64,000 bases of DNA, from positions 560,001 through 624,000 of the forward strand of contig JAJEKV010000131.1 in assembly GCA_021234155.1 (NCBI GenBank). The letters run 5' to 3'. This document shows, piece by piece, positions 11,860 to 22,488 of the stretch (its first letter is position 1; each line of letters begins with the position of its first letter). The notes beneath the pieces were generated by a model that ran no database searches, was not told where the DNA came from, and was given only the letters and a program-made list of their open reading frames with translations. The position numbers and the translations under genes were made by a program. This DNA comes from Isoetes taiwanensis. Taxonomy: Eukaryota; Streptophyta; Lycopodiopsida; Isoetales; Isoetaceae.

Positions 11860-12980
11860 ATAGCCGATGCAGCGGTTGGCGGGCACTAATGTCGAACATA
11901 TAGGCTCTCGGATATGGGCAAATCTTTGGGTAAATGCGGAGGGGCATGACATTCATCCTCAATGGCATACGGTGGCAGCAAAAGCCTTTGCTCTCGTGCT
12001 TCCGGACCTAGCCTCCGTGATAATCATTCTAGAAAGTGGTCAACTTCGGCGGTGCCCACAAGCTTAGAATTTTGCTAGAAATGTTTGAGGGATTTCTTTA
12101 CATGCAAACTTATCTCTCCACGGCTTAATGCTATAGCTCCAACCATAGAGCGAATTTGAATTCTAGATAAATCCATTTTGATCACGAATTGTTTCTCTTC
12201 ATTCTGTTATCTTACTAGCTTTATTGATTGTGATTTACACTGTATATCTTCCTCTTATAGAAAATATCCCAATTTAGGTCTTCCAAAACCCTATGTATGC
12301 ACCTTCCATGACCAGATTTGAATGGATTATACAAAACTTTTGTCTTGGGTCGAGAATTACACAATGCAGTTTTTATCTTTTATGTTCTAAGTCCACGTCA
12401 AAAGAATATACTGCAGTAATATCTTCACTTTAAGTTTGTGATATGGCTTAATGTGGATTTTTGTCTTGCAAAGGCGGGCCTAACCCCAATTTAAGTTACG
12501 TCATAATTTCTAGTTCAACAACTTGAAATCTTGTTTCATTAATCACTAGTATATTTTAGGGTAGTGGTGCTAAGACTCGAATTCAAGCCTTGACTGCCAC
12601 TAACAAGGTTGCAAATTAAATGGGAGTGTTGTAGCACTCCCATTTCAAGATTCCCTTTAAAAAAACACCATGCTCTAAAAATTGATTGGAAAAAGTTGAA
12701 AATTTCAAAAGGTTCAGTTGTTTTTCCACGCATTTTGGGTCCTCATTAAGGGACAACCTTGTTTTGTAAAAAAAAGTACTTAAAATGGCAAAATTTAGAC
12801 ATGAATATGCAATATCTGAAGTAAGATATCAAAAACATCAAAATAAAGTAGAAAGAATAATAATTATTTCTTTAAATCTTTTAGTACATCAATCTTGGCA
12901 ATAATCTAGTATTAACAATAAATATTTTAGCATAAGACAAGTCAGAGGTCCAAATCATAATCTTCCTCTTTTTTTTTTGC
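11860..12980. other. Intergenic DNA, no gene recognised
   Basis: No coherent ORF or repeat boundary seen. A small local inverted repeat (GGGAGTG near 12619 and CACTCCC near 12635) is present. A C-poor, T-rich run precedes the methyltransferase relic. Confidence 0.4.
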
Positions 12981-12985
12981 TTGTC

Positions 12986-13470
12986 TCAACTTGGTCCTTC
13001 TCTGTCATTCGCTCTTTTTTGTGGTGATTTACCCTTATTTGTTTCTAGATTGTCTTCAGGAATAGTAGCTAGAGCTACTTCTTTCAGCTCTGCAAAGGTA
13101 GCTTCATCATCTAGAGAGCTCGTAAACGAAGGCTGTATCTCTGAAGATATCATCTTGGCATAATCAGATGAAGATTTGGCATCTAACTTTTGATTCTCGT
13201 CTGGTAGAGTAGGTAAGGCAGCCAATCTCATCTTGATAAAGTTCACAACCTCCTTGTCTATGTCCACGACTACACAATTGCGGCCCTTCTTAAGTGCATA
13301 AGCGATGGTTGTACCAGAGCTAGAAAAAGCATCAAGCACCCAATCTCCAGGATGTAAGAACATCTCAAGTAGATGGTTGATCAGTTTTTGTGATTTTTGG
13401 TAGTGATTAACTATCATGCCTTATGCACTAGGGTCATGCATCTTACGCAGCAACTTCTTTGGATAAGACA
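12986..13470 (-). pseudogene. C-terminal half of an N4/N6-type DNA methyltransferase, broken
   Basis: A 143-codon reading frame (13417-12986, stop included at its low end) contains HYQKSQKLINHLLEMF, then HPGDWVLDAFSSSGTTIAYA and GRNCVVVDID. This is the layout of the PF01555 (N6_N4_Mtase) C-terminus: substrate-side HPxQKP-like motif, then the SAM-binding D-x-F-x-x-S-G-T-T motif, then the acidic residue after beta-2. Just upstream the same frame continues K-M-H-D-P-S-A, a TAA stop, then G-M-I-V-N, so the frame is interrupted. A further frame change occurs near 13450. The family is best known from bacteria and phages; a few eukaryotic lineages carry acquired copies. The tail after about residue 75 is acidic and unlike the enzyme core. 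The relic is catalytically doubtful. Confidence 0.75.
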
Positions 13471-14570
13471 TTCAAATTTTGTTAGTAGGCTACTGTGTTA
13501 AAATATTCCATGGTCCACTTTCCATCAAAACTCCAGTAAGCAACATGGAGATATTCCATCTTGCTCCGCAACCTGGGTCCTCCACCATAGTGATTAATAT
13601 TTGTTTTGTACCTACAAAAATAAAAGTGCAGTTAACAACAAAACTAAACCACGGAACCAATGAAGCGACTATGACTAAATGAATTGTATTCCCGAATAGA
13701 AAATAAAACAAAGGTGGTCAACATGCAAGAAACAACTTCAATAGCGAGAATCAAACATGAGCGAAAGTAAAACAACTCATTCGAGAATAAGAACCTTACC
13801 GGACCATGTTTTAAAGTAACTTGCTTGTCGGGGGATCAAATTGATTCTTGAACTGGATTCCACAAGTCCCCCTTACATCCTCGAATGAAACACAATAAGA
13901 CGCCAATGCTTGGTTGTTGTGATCTATTTAATGCCATCGACGAACGCATTAAATTTAGAGTTTTTGAAGGGCTGGTGTCGTCATTATTGGCTCTCCTTTA
14001 ATTTGAAGCCATATGGAAGGTCCATATGACCAAAGTGAAATCCTGTGGATTTCTTGTTCCGACCAATTTAAATCGAGTCCCCATGAATGATGAAAAATAG
14101 GTTGTTTTGATCAAACGTGCTAAATCTCTCGTATGCGGACGGCTCAACATCTACAATCTGCCTGCCCGCTAACAACCTCTCCTCCCATTCGGTTCTTACC
14201 AAGTGCATGAAGTCCTCTAGTAGATCTTTATTCTTCTTTTTTTTGCATGTAACAAGAAAACATTACTTTAGCGGTTATAAAACATAGAAACTAAAGAATA
14301 AACACAAAGAGACAACATATCTAGTCCTCAAAATTTGGAGCATATTGAATGATGCATTCATCGGAAGTTACAGCGGGGGTAAAGTTCTTTACATGTGTCC
14401 CAGATGTCCCGTTTAATTGTTCCATCAAACATGTTTGATATGTTATATGCGTTCTTTTGGCTGAAATACAAGCAAGACAACAATAAAAAACTACAAAATT
14501 CTGAAAAAAGCAAGACAAAAATGCAAAACTACATTCTCGATACAATGTTGGATCCTTGGGTGTTGACATT
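13471..14570 (-). pseudogene. Upstream exons or remains of the same methyltransferase-like gene
   Basis: Minus-strand translation upstream of the methyltransferase end gives several protein-like islands in changing frames. One is a stretch with YLHVAYWSFDGKW-like text at about 13600-13500, following a possible acceptor TTTTTGTAG near 13611. A second is DLPYGFKLKE at about 14020-13985, resembling the D-P-P-Y-type catalytic motif of amino-methyltransferases. A third is a charged region with DLLEDFMHLVRTEWEERLL at about 14240-14160. A fourth island ends in IIQYAPNFED just above 14321. Stops separate them, so they are either exons of a multi-exon gene or a decayed single frame. The order catalytic motif then SAM motif fits a permuted (class beta-like) methyltransferase, but this is inferred from fragments. 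Confidence 0.45.
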
Positions 14571-17500
14571 ATGATGCAGTGGATTTGAGAGATTTAAAAA
14601 TGCTATCCTCGGGAGGAGGAGGAATATTTAGAGGCTTAGTGGTTTACCATAGAAGTATTCAAGGGAGAAGTCTCAGAGTATAAACTTAGCGAGCAACTCT
14701 TGATGATATTGAGGTATGAATTATGAATAAGTTGGCATTGCATATTAATTCTATAAGTTGTTGGAGAATTGCTTCATCAAATCAATGATCGACCCATGAG
14801 GACATGGGTGAAATATTAGAAGGGAGACTATGTGATCCACGGCCACTTGATGGGTTAATATACATATTTATGTATGTATATACATATTCATGGCATGTAT
14901 ACAGCATGAGACCAGGGTTTTGTCTCTTTGGAGAAAGTATTGTTCTGCGAGCATGAAGGTGAGGGAACAATTCTGGGCAGTTTAGAACCCGATTTTTGAA
15001 GCATCATATCTCGGCGACCCGAGATCCTTTTTAGGTGATTTTTTCTTTTGCTGGAAAGATCTTTAAGTTAGCTTTCAGAATGGGTCTGATCGGGCGAAAC
15101 TCATCCGTATGAAAAAGTTATGACAGAAACTGTGATGCTGGGTCAGAATTGACTGCACTATGTATGTTCTTAGGTTTGATTCTTGGAGTTAGAAGGCGAT
15201 CTTTGGAGCGCAATCAATTGCAAAGGGGTCAGAGGTCTATCCGCGAAGAAGAAATTCTAAGGTGGGGTTTTGCTGAGTTAATTTGAGATTTGATATGGAC
15301 TGCCATGGTTAGATTTATGATGATTTGTTAAGAGGGTTATGGCTATGTATTTCCAAGGAACTATGGGTGTAAAAACTCGGTAAGAAATCATAGTTGCTTC
15401 TATGCCTAAATTTGTTCATGCTTTGATAAGATATTTGGGTGCTTATGTGTTGATGTGAACATAGAAATTCAAAAGCAGTTGTTTAGGCTTTGCTTAAGCG
15501 GATGGCATGGGATCTAATTGAGAAAAGGCTGAATTGATGCATGTGGATTCTTTTTAAGCATTTGGGCATAGCTAGGAATGGTCGATTTGCATTGGACTTC
15601 TTCAAAGATAGAGATTGATGCTGCCTCGGAGGGGGTATAGAGGCCTTTTTGCTTGAGATTTGCAAGCCTAAGCTAGTCTAGTTGAAGAGAAGGTGGAGGG
15701 ATATGATGTATTGTATATAAAAGGACCCGGATTCAATGGTAAAGGGGCATTTCGGCGAATCGGGGGATATCATGGAAGGATTTTGGAGCTATCTGGATGG
15801 GTTTGGATTCCGTGAAAGCATGCCAAAACAGCTTGGGAAGTGTGGATTTGGGCATGGAAAGTCCCCGATTCGGGATGTGCAACCGATATAGTAAGATCGG
15901 GCTGGAATCTGAGAGGTGTTGTGGCTATTACGGTCTTCTAACTTGTTGGTTTTTCTTTCTTGTCTCGTTTGTGATATATGCATGTTGTTAACAAATTGGT
16001 AATTGGTAATGATATAATAATAGGTAAAGATAGAAGCCAAAGGGAACAATGGAAGTGTAAGGGCTATGGTATGAATATAGATTAGCCCGATGGAAGCGAT
16101 TCGCGGGGAGATCTAGGAGATCACGGTGGTAGCGTAAACTTAAATAATTCTAAGAACATGAGACATGGATATTTTGGCTCATGAGAGGTGGAACCATAGT
16201 TAGGAATCATTTGGCCGATTGATATAGCGGTTGTGGTCATGAGTCGATGTGGATTTGTAATCGAAATGAGTTCCACCTTAGATGCACTAATAATCCTTAG
16301 CTATAGAAAGAGGGTTTTAATTGGAATATTAAAAACCTTAACTAATGGAGATAAATAAATGGTGGAACCTTAGATATCAAATGAAGTTGGGCGAGAGAGC
16401 AATATGAGGGCATATGTGGGTGTCTAGATGAGGCTATGGCATGGAACCTTTGTTATTCTAAGTGTACCTTTGTAAGTTTTCAAGTTATTGCACTATACTT
16501 TGTCAAAGCATCATAGCTAATAGATTATCCTCGGGGAGAATGGTTTTGAGGGTAAGGTTTGCATTGTGTGGATTGTTAGTATCTTTCCTTGTTGTAGCTA
16601 CATCAAGGATAGTTGAACTTATGGCTTCCTCGGCGTGTTGGATTAACGTCCGGATATCTTCATCATTAACCTAGCTACTTCAACTTGGGCGGGTTGTATA
16701 GACAACATCGACAACGGTATAATCTAGGCACATGATAGTAAACATTCTAATGAACTTCACATGTTATGGTCTTGCATTGTCCCCTGTGTTGATCTTGATC
16801 TTTTGGTATGTACTTGGAACCTCAGGTCGGGACTTCTAGGTTCGGTGGCCTAGGTTGCTTGGCGTGCTTATGTTCATCTGTGATTCTCGTGGTTATTGTG
16901 CTCTGTGACAGGAAAAATTAGCTCTCTGGCGGGATTGCTCGTCGGTCAACTCTTGTGAACTCCATGGTAAGAGGTCCTCGGCGCCCGGGCGTGGGCTGGG
17001 AAGGGTATCTTATCTGAGGTTCACCCACCAACTCATAGCAGGGGCTCGGAATGTGGTTTGGCTGGGCATTTCTCACGCTTAGCCGGGGCACTGCATGTAA
17101 AATTTGGTTGAGCTACCATTGTCGGGAGCTATATTTCTGATGTTTTGTTATTACGGATATGTTCTTTGCTTTTGTTGCTTTCGAGGAGGTTGGTATTTAC
17201 TTGGATTATGTTGTCATTGTCTTAGCCTTTGTACTCATGTAGGATTTTCCGTGCGTGTTTGTGCTTATCCAAGATTTCTAAGTATTTCCATGCATGCGAT
17301 GGCGACCGGGGATCCCCACTTAGTCCGCGAGGACTAACCCGGTGAGTGTATGTGGGTGAATGAGCAAAGGCGATGGCACCCGACATGATTGTGGCTCATG
17401 GATGGCGAGAAGCTTCTAGGGTTGAGTTGCTACTGAGGGGATCTTTGTAACTATTGAGAATATGAATTTCTTGGAATGTTAATATTGTATGATTATATTG

Positions 17501-17940
17501 AGACCATAAGTACTTGCTCATTGAGTTTTGAGTATGCTATTTCAACTGTGCAATTCAATTCTTCACCATAGGGTGGTTTTTTAATTCACATACTCAAAAA
17601 AAAAGCATGTGGGCGACATGTCTTTAAAACTTTCATTGCCCTTCCATAGCCCTTCATTGCCCTTCAAAAAATCATGAGTGTTTTCTATTATATAAAGGAT
17701 ATAATGAGCATATTAGTGATGCAAATGATGATGACATAAATTATTTGGTGAAGGTGCTTATATGTGCTGTGATGGTCAAAAAACTGGGTAGGTCAATAAA
17801 AAAGTTACCCCATATTCAATTGTTTGTCACACCAAACTAGAATTAGCGCAGTATTGACAAGATCCCGAGTTGCCTAGAGGGTCAACTTCTGGAATACACA
17901 TTTACTTTACTTTAAAGCAAAACTATATTCCAGAATACAC
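14571..17940. other. Probable inserted repeat DNA, no coding sequence recognised
   Basis: This 3.4-kb block separates two groups of same-strand coding debris (14.6 kb and 17.95 kb). It has text often met in plant LTR retrotransposon non-coding regions (for example ATATCTCGGCGACCCGAGATC near 15007, followed by CTTTCAGAATGGGTCTGATC). No gag, pol, LTR pair or target-site duplication was identified. Confidence 0.35.
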
Positions 17941-17947
17941 TTTTGTT

Positions 17948-18217
17948 TTAGTGAATAGGGAAAGTGTATTCCGAAATACACGTGTATTTCGGATTAACAA
18001 GTTGCCCACATATTGAAGTTAAGGCCCAATTTACTTGTGCCACTCCTTGGACGTTGCTTCCAACGTAAAGACCTTGTCCACAACTTTTTGCACAGCTTTC
18101 TAGCAACTCCATGTTTGTAAAGCCCTGTATTTCTCTGCAGATGGTTATGGTCATCTCCTTTTTTGGTACGTCGGATCCCTTCTTCTTGTCCATTTGCCTT
18201 TCAACTTCCCCTTTCAA
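17948..18217 (-). pseudogene. Unrecognised coding remnant
   Basis: An 89-codon open frame reads as a plausible soluble protein segment: a charged N-terminal part rich in Lys and Asp, then a Cys/Gly-containing part (SCAKSCGQGLYVGSNVQG). The family was not recognised. It lies on the same strand as the coding debris at 18370-18914 and at 12986-14570, so it may be part of one broken multi-exon gene. Confidence 0.35.
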
Positions 18218-18369
18218 ACATATTGAACATTTCGGTCTGGAGTTCCCACATCTGCACTTGCAAACGAAAGGTTGTTAGTGTGAGACAAGGAAAATTAAAC
18301 AATAAAGATTATTCCGGACCTTACCCTGCCGTCTCTAAAAGCAAGTTGGAGCCAGTTGTCATGGCCTAT

Positions 18370-18914
18370 TAGTGACTGCCTTTTGTTGGCCTTTTGTTGG
18401 CCTCATCGTACGTAAGGCAACATTCAGTAGCATGTGCCTCCTTCAACTCCAAAAAGTTGACCGGTTTCTTAAGGTCATCGCCATATTTTTCTTTGAAGAT
18501 TACATACTCTTTGTACATAAATCTTATATTTTCAACGAAAGCTCATTTTAAGTTTGTACTCGTTGTCAACATTGTGCATGTTAGCAACGATTTTTGCTTC
18601 TTCATCTATGAAGTCCCCGTCAACACCACAGAGGACTGAGGGGTTCCTCGGGTTATTCTTTTCCTTGTACATTGCCTCCTTGCCTTGAAGCTATAATTAC
18701 CTCGCAAAACATGATGCATATAATTGTCTGCATTTTCTCTATCATACTCATTGGGCTCTGTGCACTGCGTTCTGTCCACAAGAACGACTATTGGAGCTAC
18801 ATGAGCATTGGAGTTGCTCCGTATCCTGTCCTTCAGGTTCCTTAAATGGTCAGCATAAATTTTTCGAAAATGAAGTAGTCTCTCACCAGCTTCATTGTTT
18901 GGTGGCAACCCCAT
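18370..18914 (-). pseudogene. Unrecognised coding remnant, about 180 codons in shifting frames
   Basis: An open frame at 18914-18606 includes PIVVLVDRTQCTEPNEYDRE and NADNYMHHVLRG. Near 18660 the coherent reading moves to another frame and continues (VLCGVDGDFIDEEAKIVAN, then KEYVIFKEKYGDDLKKPVNF, then LELKEAHATECCLTYDEA) to about 18390. At least two frame changes are needed. The amino-acid composition is that of an ordinary charged, helical protein. I do not recognise the family. Proximity and strand suggest a link with the methyltransferase-like debris downstream. Confidence 0.45.
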
Positions 18915-18979
18915 TGGAAAGTCCGTATTTAATGAAATTGTGCTTATTTGTGGTTAATGTGCTCTTTTCAAAGGAAATT

Positions 18980-20330
18980 TAGATCTGTGTGTATGTTGCT
19001 CTGTATCTTTTTGGTTTAGACCATTGATTTGTGGTCTTTTCGAAGAAAATTTAGATCTGTGCATTTTGCTCAGGTGTGCTTGGCAATTTAGGTTACTTGA
19101 ACTTGTGATTCGATGTGGCTAAAAGTCATTGTGTTGGAAGGACACGTGGCTCCTTGATGGTGCCTTGGCAAACGTTTTCATTTCAGCGGTGGATAAGGAC
19201 CTATATTAATTGATTCTTTTACGTGACGTTTCAATTGCTAGACTCAGCGGAATAGTGATTCTGCACGATTCCAACCATTGTACCCATTCAAGATGACCCA
19301 TCCTGGAAATATAGGTCACGATGTTGGCCTTTTTTATCATTTGACCACAATCACGATTTGATAATATGTTAGGGATAGCTACTTTCTTGCATGCATTTGT
19401 TTATATATGGTCCATCTTGCAATTATATGGTTTGTCTTATGATGTTATATAGTTTCAAAACAGGTTTGGTTCTTTCTCAATGTTGTTTTCACTTATCTCA
19501 TCTCAGGTTGATACATGTGAAGACCGATGATAAGAAAACCCAATAACAAGTAACTTCTCGAATTCACTGCTAAAGACATAACCCCTTATAACACGTCCAC
19601 TATGTAGTCACAACCAAGTTGTTAAAGAGGTCGCCACGATAAATTTCTTGTAAAGATAAATAGTTCAGTTTGAGCTTTTTCTTGAAATAAAACATGAGAA
19701 AACATGAGCTTTACTTCAAAAACTTATTTTGAATTATACTTTATGTTCAAGTTTACATGCTCCCATTTGGACATAATGGACATATAATGTCAAAGTGAAT
19801 CTATCTTTTGGTAATATGGTTTTGAAGTACTTCGATGTTATTAACTTGATCATCAAGAAGAAATTGCTCTCATTTTTAAGCAAAAATAAGGAAACCGAAG
19901 AAATTTCCTTTTGAAATAAAAATAAGAAAAATAAAAGATTCTATTATCACTACCATTTCTTCAGTTGATGGCTCGAGAGCGATAAAGTCGTCTCTGAATA
20001 AAGCTAAAAATGCCGTCTTATTTCCATGGCGCTAAAGAAAAGGTCATGAGATCTGTACTAGCAGATTATCACAAAGAAATTGGAATTCTATTTCGATTTA
20101 GCATTGTGCATGCTAGCTAGTAAATTACACGGTGTGTGAAACTTGTACCTATAAAGAGAGTTAAATTATACCTCTCTGCATTCTTTCACTGGCTAGATTA
20201 AGACAACACACTACCAGCTCCAGGTCAACCCCATGCTTACATGGAGTCCATAGCGCTACATACCTACAAACTCGTTTCACTGAAAAAGCATAGATTGATA
20301 TTGTCAATTCGCATAGGTGCGCATCGCCTC
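18980..20330. other. Intergenic DNA, no gene recognised
   Basis: AT-rich; a short duplicated phrase (TTTTC.AAG.AAATTTAGATCTGTG near 18966 and 19037) is the only structure noted. Confidence 0.4.
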
Positions 20331-21290
20331 ACAATTGAGACATGCAGATGAGCTCGAGAGGCACTCAAGGATAGATTCTGTCTGTGTTGCCATCAGGGCG
20401 CCATTGAAGACGAATGTCATACATTGCAGTGTCCATCATTCACACATTTGAGCCTGCTATGCTGAGTTGATTCTGCCTAACTAGCCGCTTCATGCGCTGC
20501 ACACGGCTTCAATGGGTTTGCTAGACTCTTTTCTTCAAGACATCATGGATACAGGCACTCAGTTATGTCCTCAAACACGACACTGAGACTAAAATGTATC
20601 ATAGTGTATCATTGTGCAGTCTCTCGGCATACCTATTGCTGCCTAGGTTTTTCCCTCGAAAGCCCTTCAGACAACGAGGAGGGTAGCAAGGGGGGTTCAC
20701 ATATGTATTCCATATAAAAGGGGTGCATGGGAGGGAAGGGGTTTTTTTGGGTTTCAAAATGTATGTATGCTTAAAAGACCATGTACATTTTGAGCTTGGA
20801 CATGGCATATAGTTACGAGAGGGGGACCTTGACATCTTACTTCTAGCAAAAGTAATGTTACAATGAAGCATTTGTTTTGTATGGTAGTCTAGCTAAGTTT
20901 ATTATAAATCCCAAATAAAATTTGCATAAACCTTTGTTCTTAAGGGCAAAATCAAGTTCAACTTGTCAATATTGTCAATATGACTTCAGCTCTTACTTCT
21001 ACTAATGTTTCCTCATTTTGCAATGAAGTAAATGTAAGTTAGAGGGTACAATAGATGAATAAACTACTCAATATAAGTTATGGTTAAGGGTAGGATAAGT
21101 TAAGATCAAACTGGGTGTAAAAGTAAGGAATAAAGTATTCCAGCTTTAAGAGCACAAGACTACATACAAAGGGGTTTCCATGGATGGCAACCAAAGGATG
21201 AGGTGAAGCCTACGTTTGTTGTATCCTTTGGTTGGGTCCCATAGGCCAGTTATTCTTTGCGAACGATAAAAATCAATTCAATTCAAGTCT
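20330..21290 (+). mobile_element. LINE remnant, 3' region, plus strand
   Basis: Plus-strand translation at about 20375-20450 gives a zinc-finger-like RT tail with C-L-C-C, then IEDE-C-H-T-L-Q-C-P-S-F, matching C-x-F-C-V-IEDE-S-H-T-L-L-S-C-P-A-F on the minus strand at about 34451-34400. About 800 bp downstream, GGTTGGGTCCCATAGGCC and an AATTC-rich tail (21268-21283) match the LINE 3' end of 34 kb and 11.6 kb in inverted orientation. A different repeat (near 20695) interrupts it. Confidence 0.55.
20690..20790 (+). repeat. Dispersed repeat starting GGGGGGTTCAC (relative at 63684)
   Basis: GGGGGGTTCACATATGTATTCC followed by a G-rich block and GGGGTTTTTTT matches 63688 onward (GGGGGGTTCACGTATGTATTCC, then GGGAGAGGGGTTTTTTC, then GTATGTATGC-like text). 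About 80-100 bp are alignable. It is probably the end of a transposon family; the other end was not found. Confidence 0.5.
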
Positions 21291-21299
21291 TATTCAGTC

Positions 21300-22480
21300 A
21301 CTTTGGTTGTTTCAACAACAACGCATCCTCTGCTTGTGTTGACAAAATTTGCCTAACTAAGATCACATGACTCACTACCTAAACCCACAATCTTCAGCTC
21401 CAAAGTCCTTAAATTTTGCTTGCTCAACTAATACCAATTGTTCAACCTCTTTCTGTCATCAACCCAATCAACGTTTTATCCTTACCCTAAACCAATCAGC
21501 TTCCAGACTTTTGTGGAAGGGCTGGTTGACATTGTCATGTCACAGTTTTTTGTGTGTGTGTCAATTTGTGAGTTTTAACTATTCTAGGGAAAGAGAAGGA
21601 AACGAACCTAGGCAATGTTTGATAGCATGGCAAAGGCGATGGTGGAGGTCTATATTATGCTCTAGATCTGTCTCAAATCAACATGATGCTTGCATAGATT
21701 TCAAACTCAAGATCATCTAGTGCTCGATATGTCTATATTTTGCTTCTTGCATACAACAAAGGTGTAGCCAGAAGCATGGCTATGGCAAAGAGCCTTTTTC
21801 TTGATGACATCTTCGAGTGCTTTAACCCATAAATTCTACCCAATTCTAAGATCAAATATTTAATAAACTACACAATTCTAAGTTAGATCAAAGATTTTAC
21901 TTTGTTAACTTCCTTTTAGCCTAAAACCCAAGGGTAACCCATTGTCGCGCTAGCATCTTGTTTTGTTCCATCACTTCCTTCTTTGGCATTTTGCTTGTTT
22001 TTCTCTGACATCATAGTCTTTTCATCCCAATTTGTTGCATATCTGCAGCAGATTGAATCCATGTGTGCAGCAGATGGCCTGTGTCTCATTCTCGCATGTT
22101 GTATGTACGGAATATATATAGGAACAATTTCAAATGGTTGATAGCCCTGCATATTTTGTGTGTATATGCCAAAATGCTTAGTAAGATGAAGCATCGACTT
22201 CTAAATCTTTAAAGCATTATACAAGAGAACGTAAGGGCTGCTCTTTCTTTATCAAATATTTTTACTACAAGTAGCAGTTTATATTTGAACTCTGCTAGAT
22301 GAAACGATCCTGAACTCTGTCCAACCATCAGTAAACATGCCATATATGTATGCCAATTCTATAAGTAAGACTACATATGGGCAAGACTTTGTCTGTTTTA
22401 TTTACCCATTAATAAGATGATTATGGTATTTACAAGAACTCACAAAGTCACACGAATATATAATGGCTAGCAACCTCTCC
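21300..22480. other. Intergenic DNA downstream of the BSD gene
   Basis: No protein family recognised in a 117-codon plus-strand frame (21367-21720) or a 92-codon minus-strand frame (22194-21916). It holds the 3' flank of the BSD-domain gene. Confidence 0.4.
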
Positions 22481-22488
22481 CTGACATT

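Noticed and set aside
13000-18914. Bacterial contamination or an integrated prophage
   Set aside because: Flanks are plant-style AT-rich repeat DNA, frames are broken, and no other phage or bacterial genes occur.
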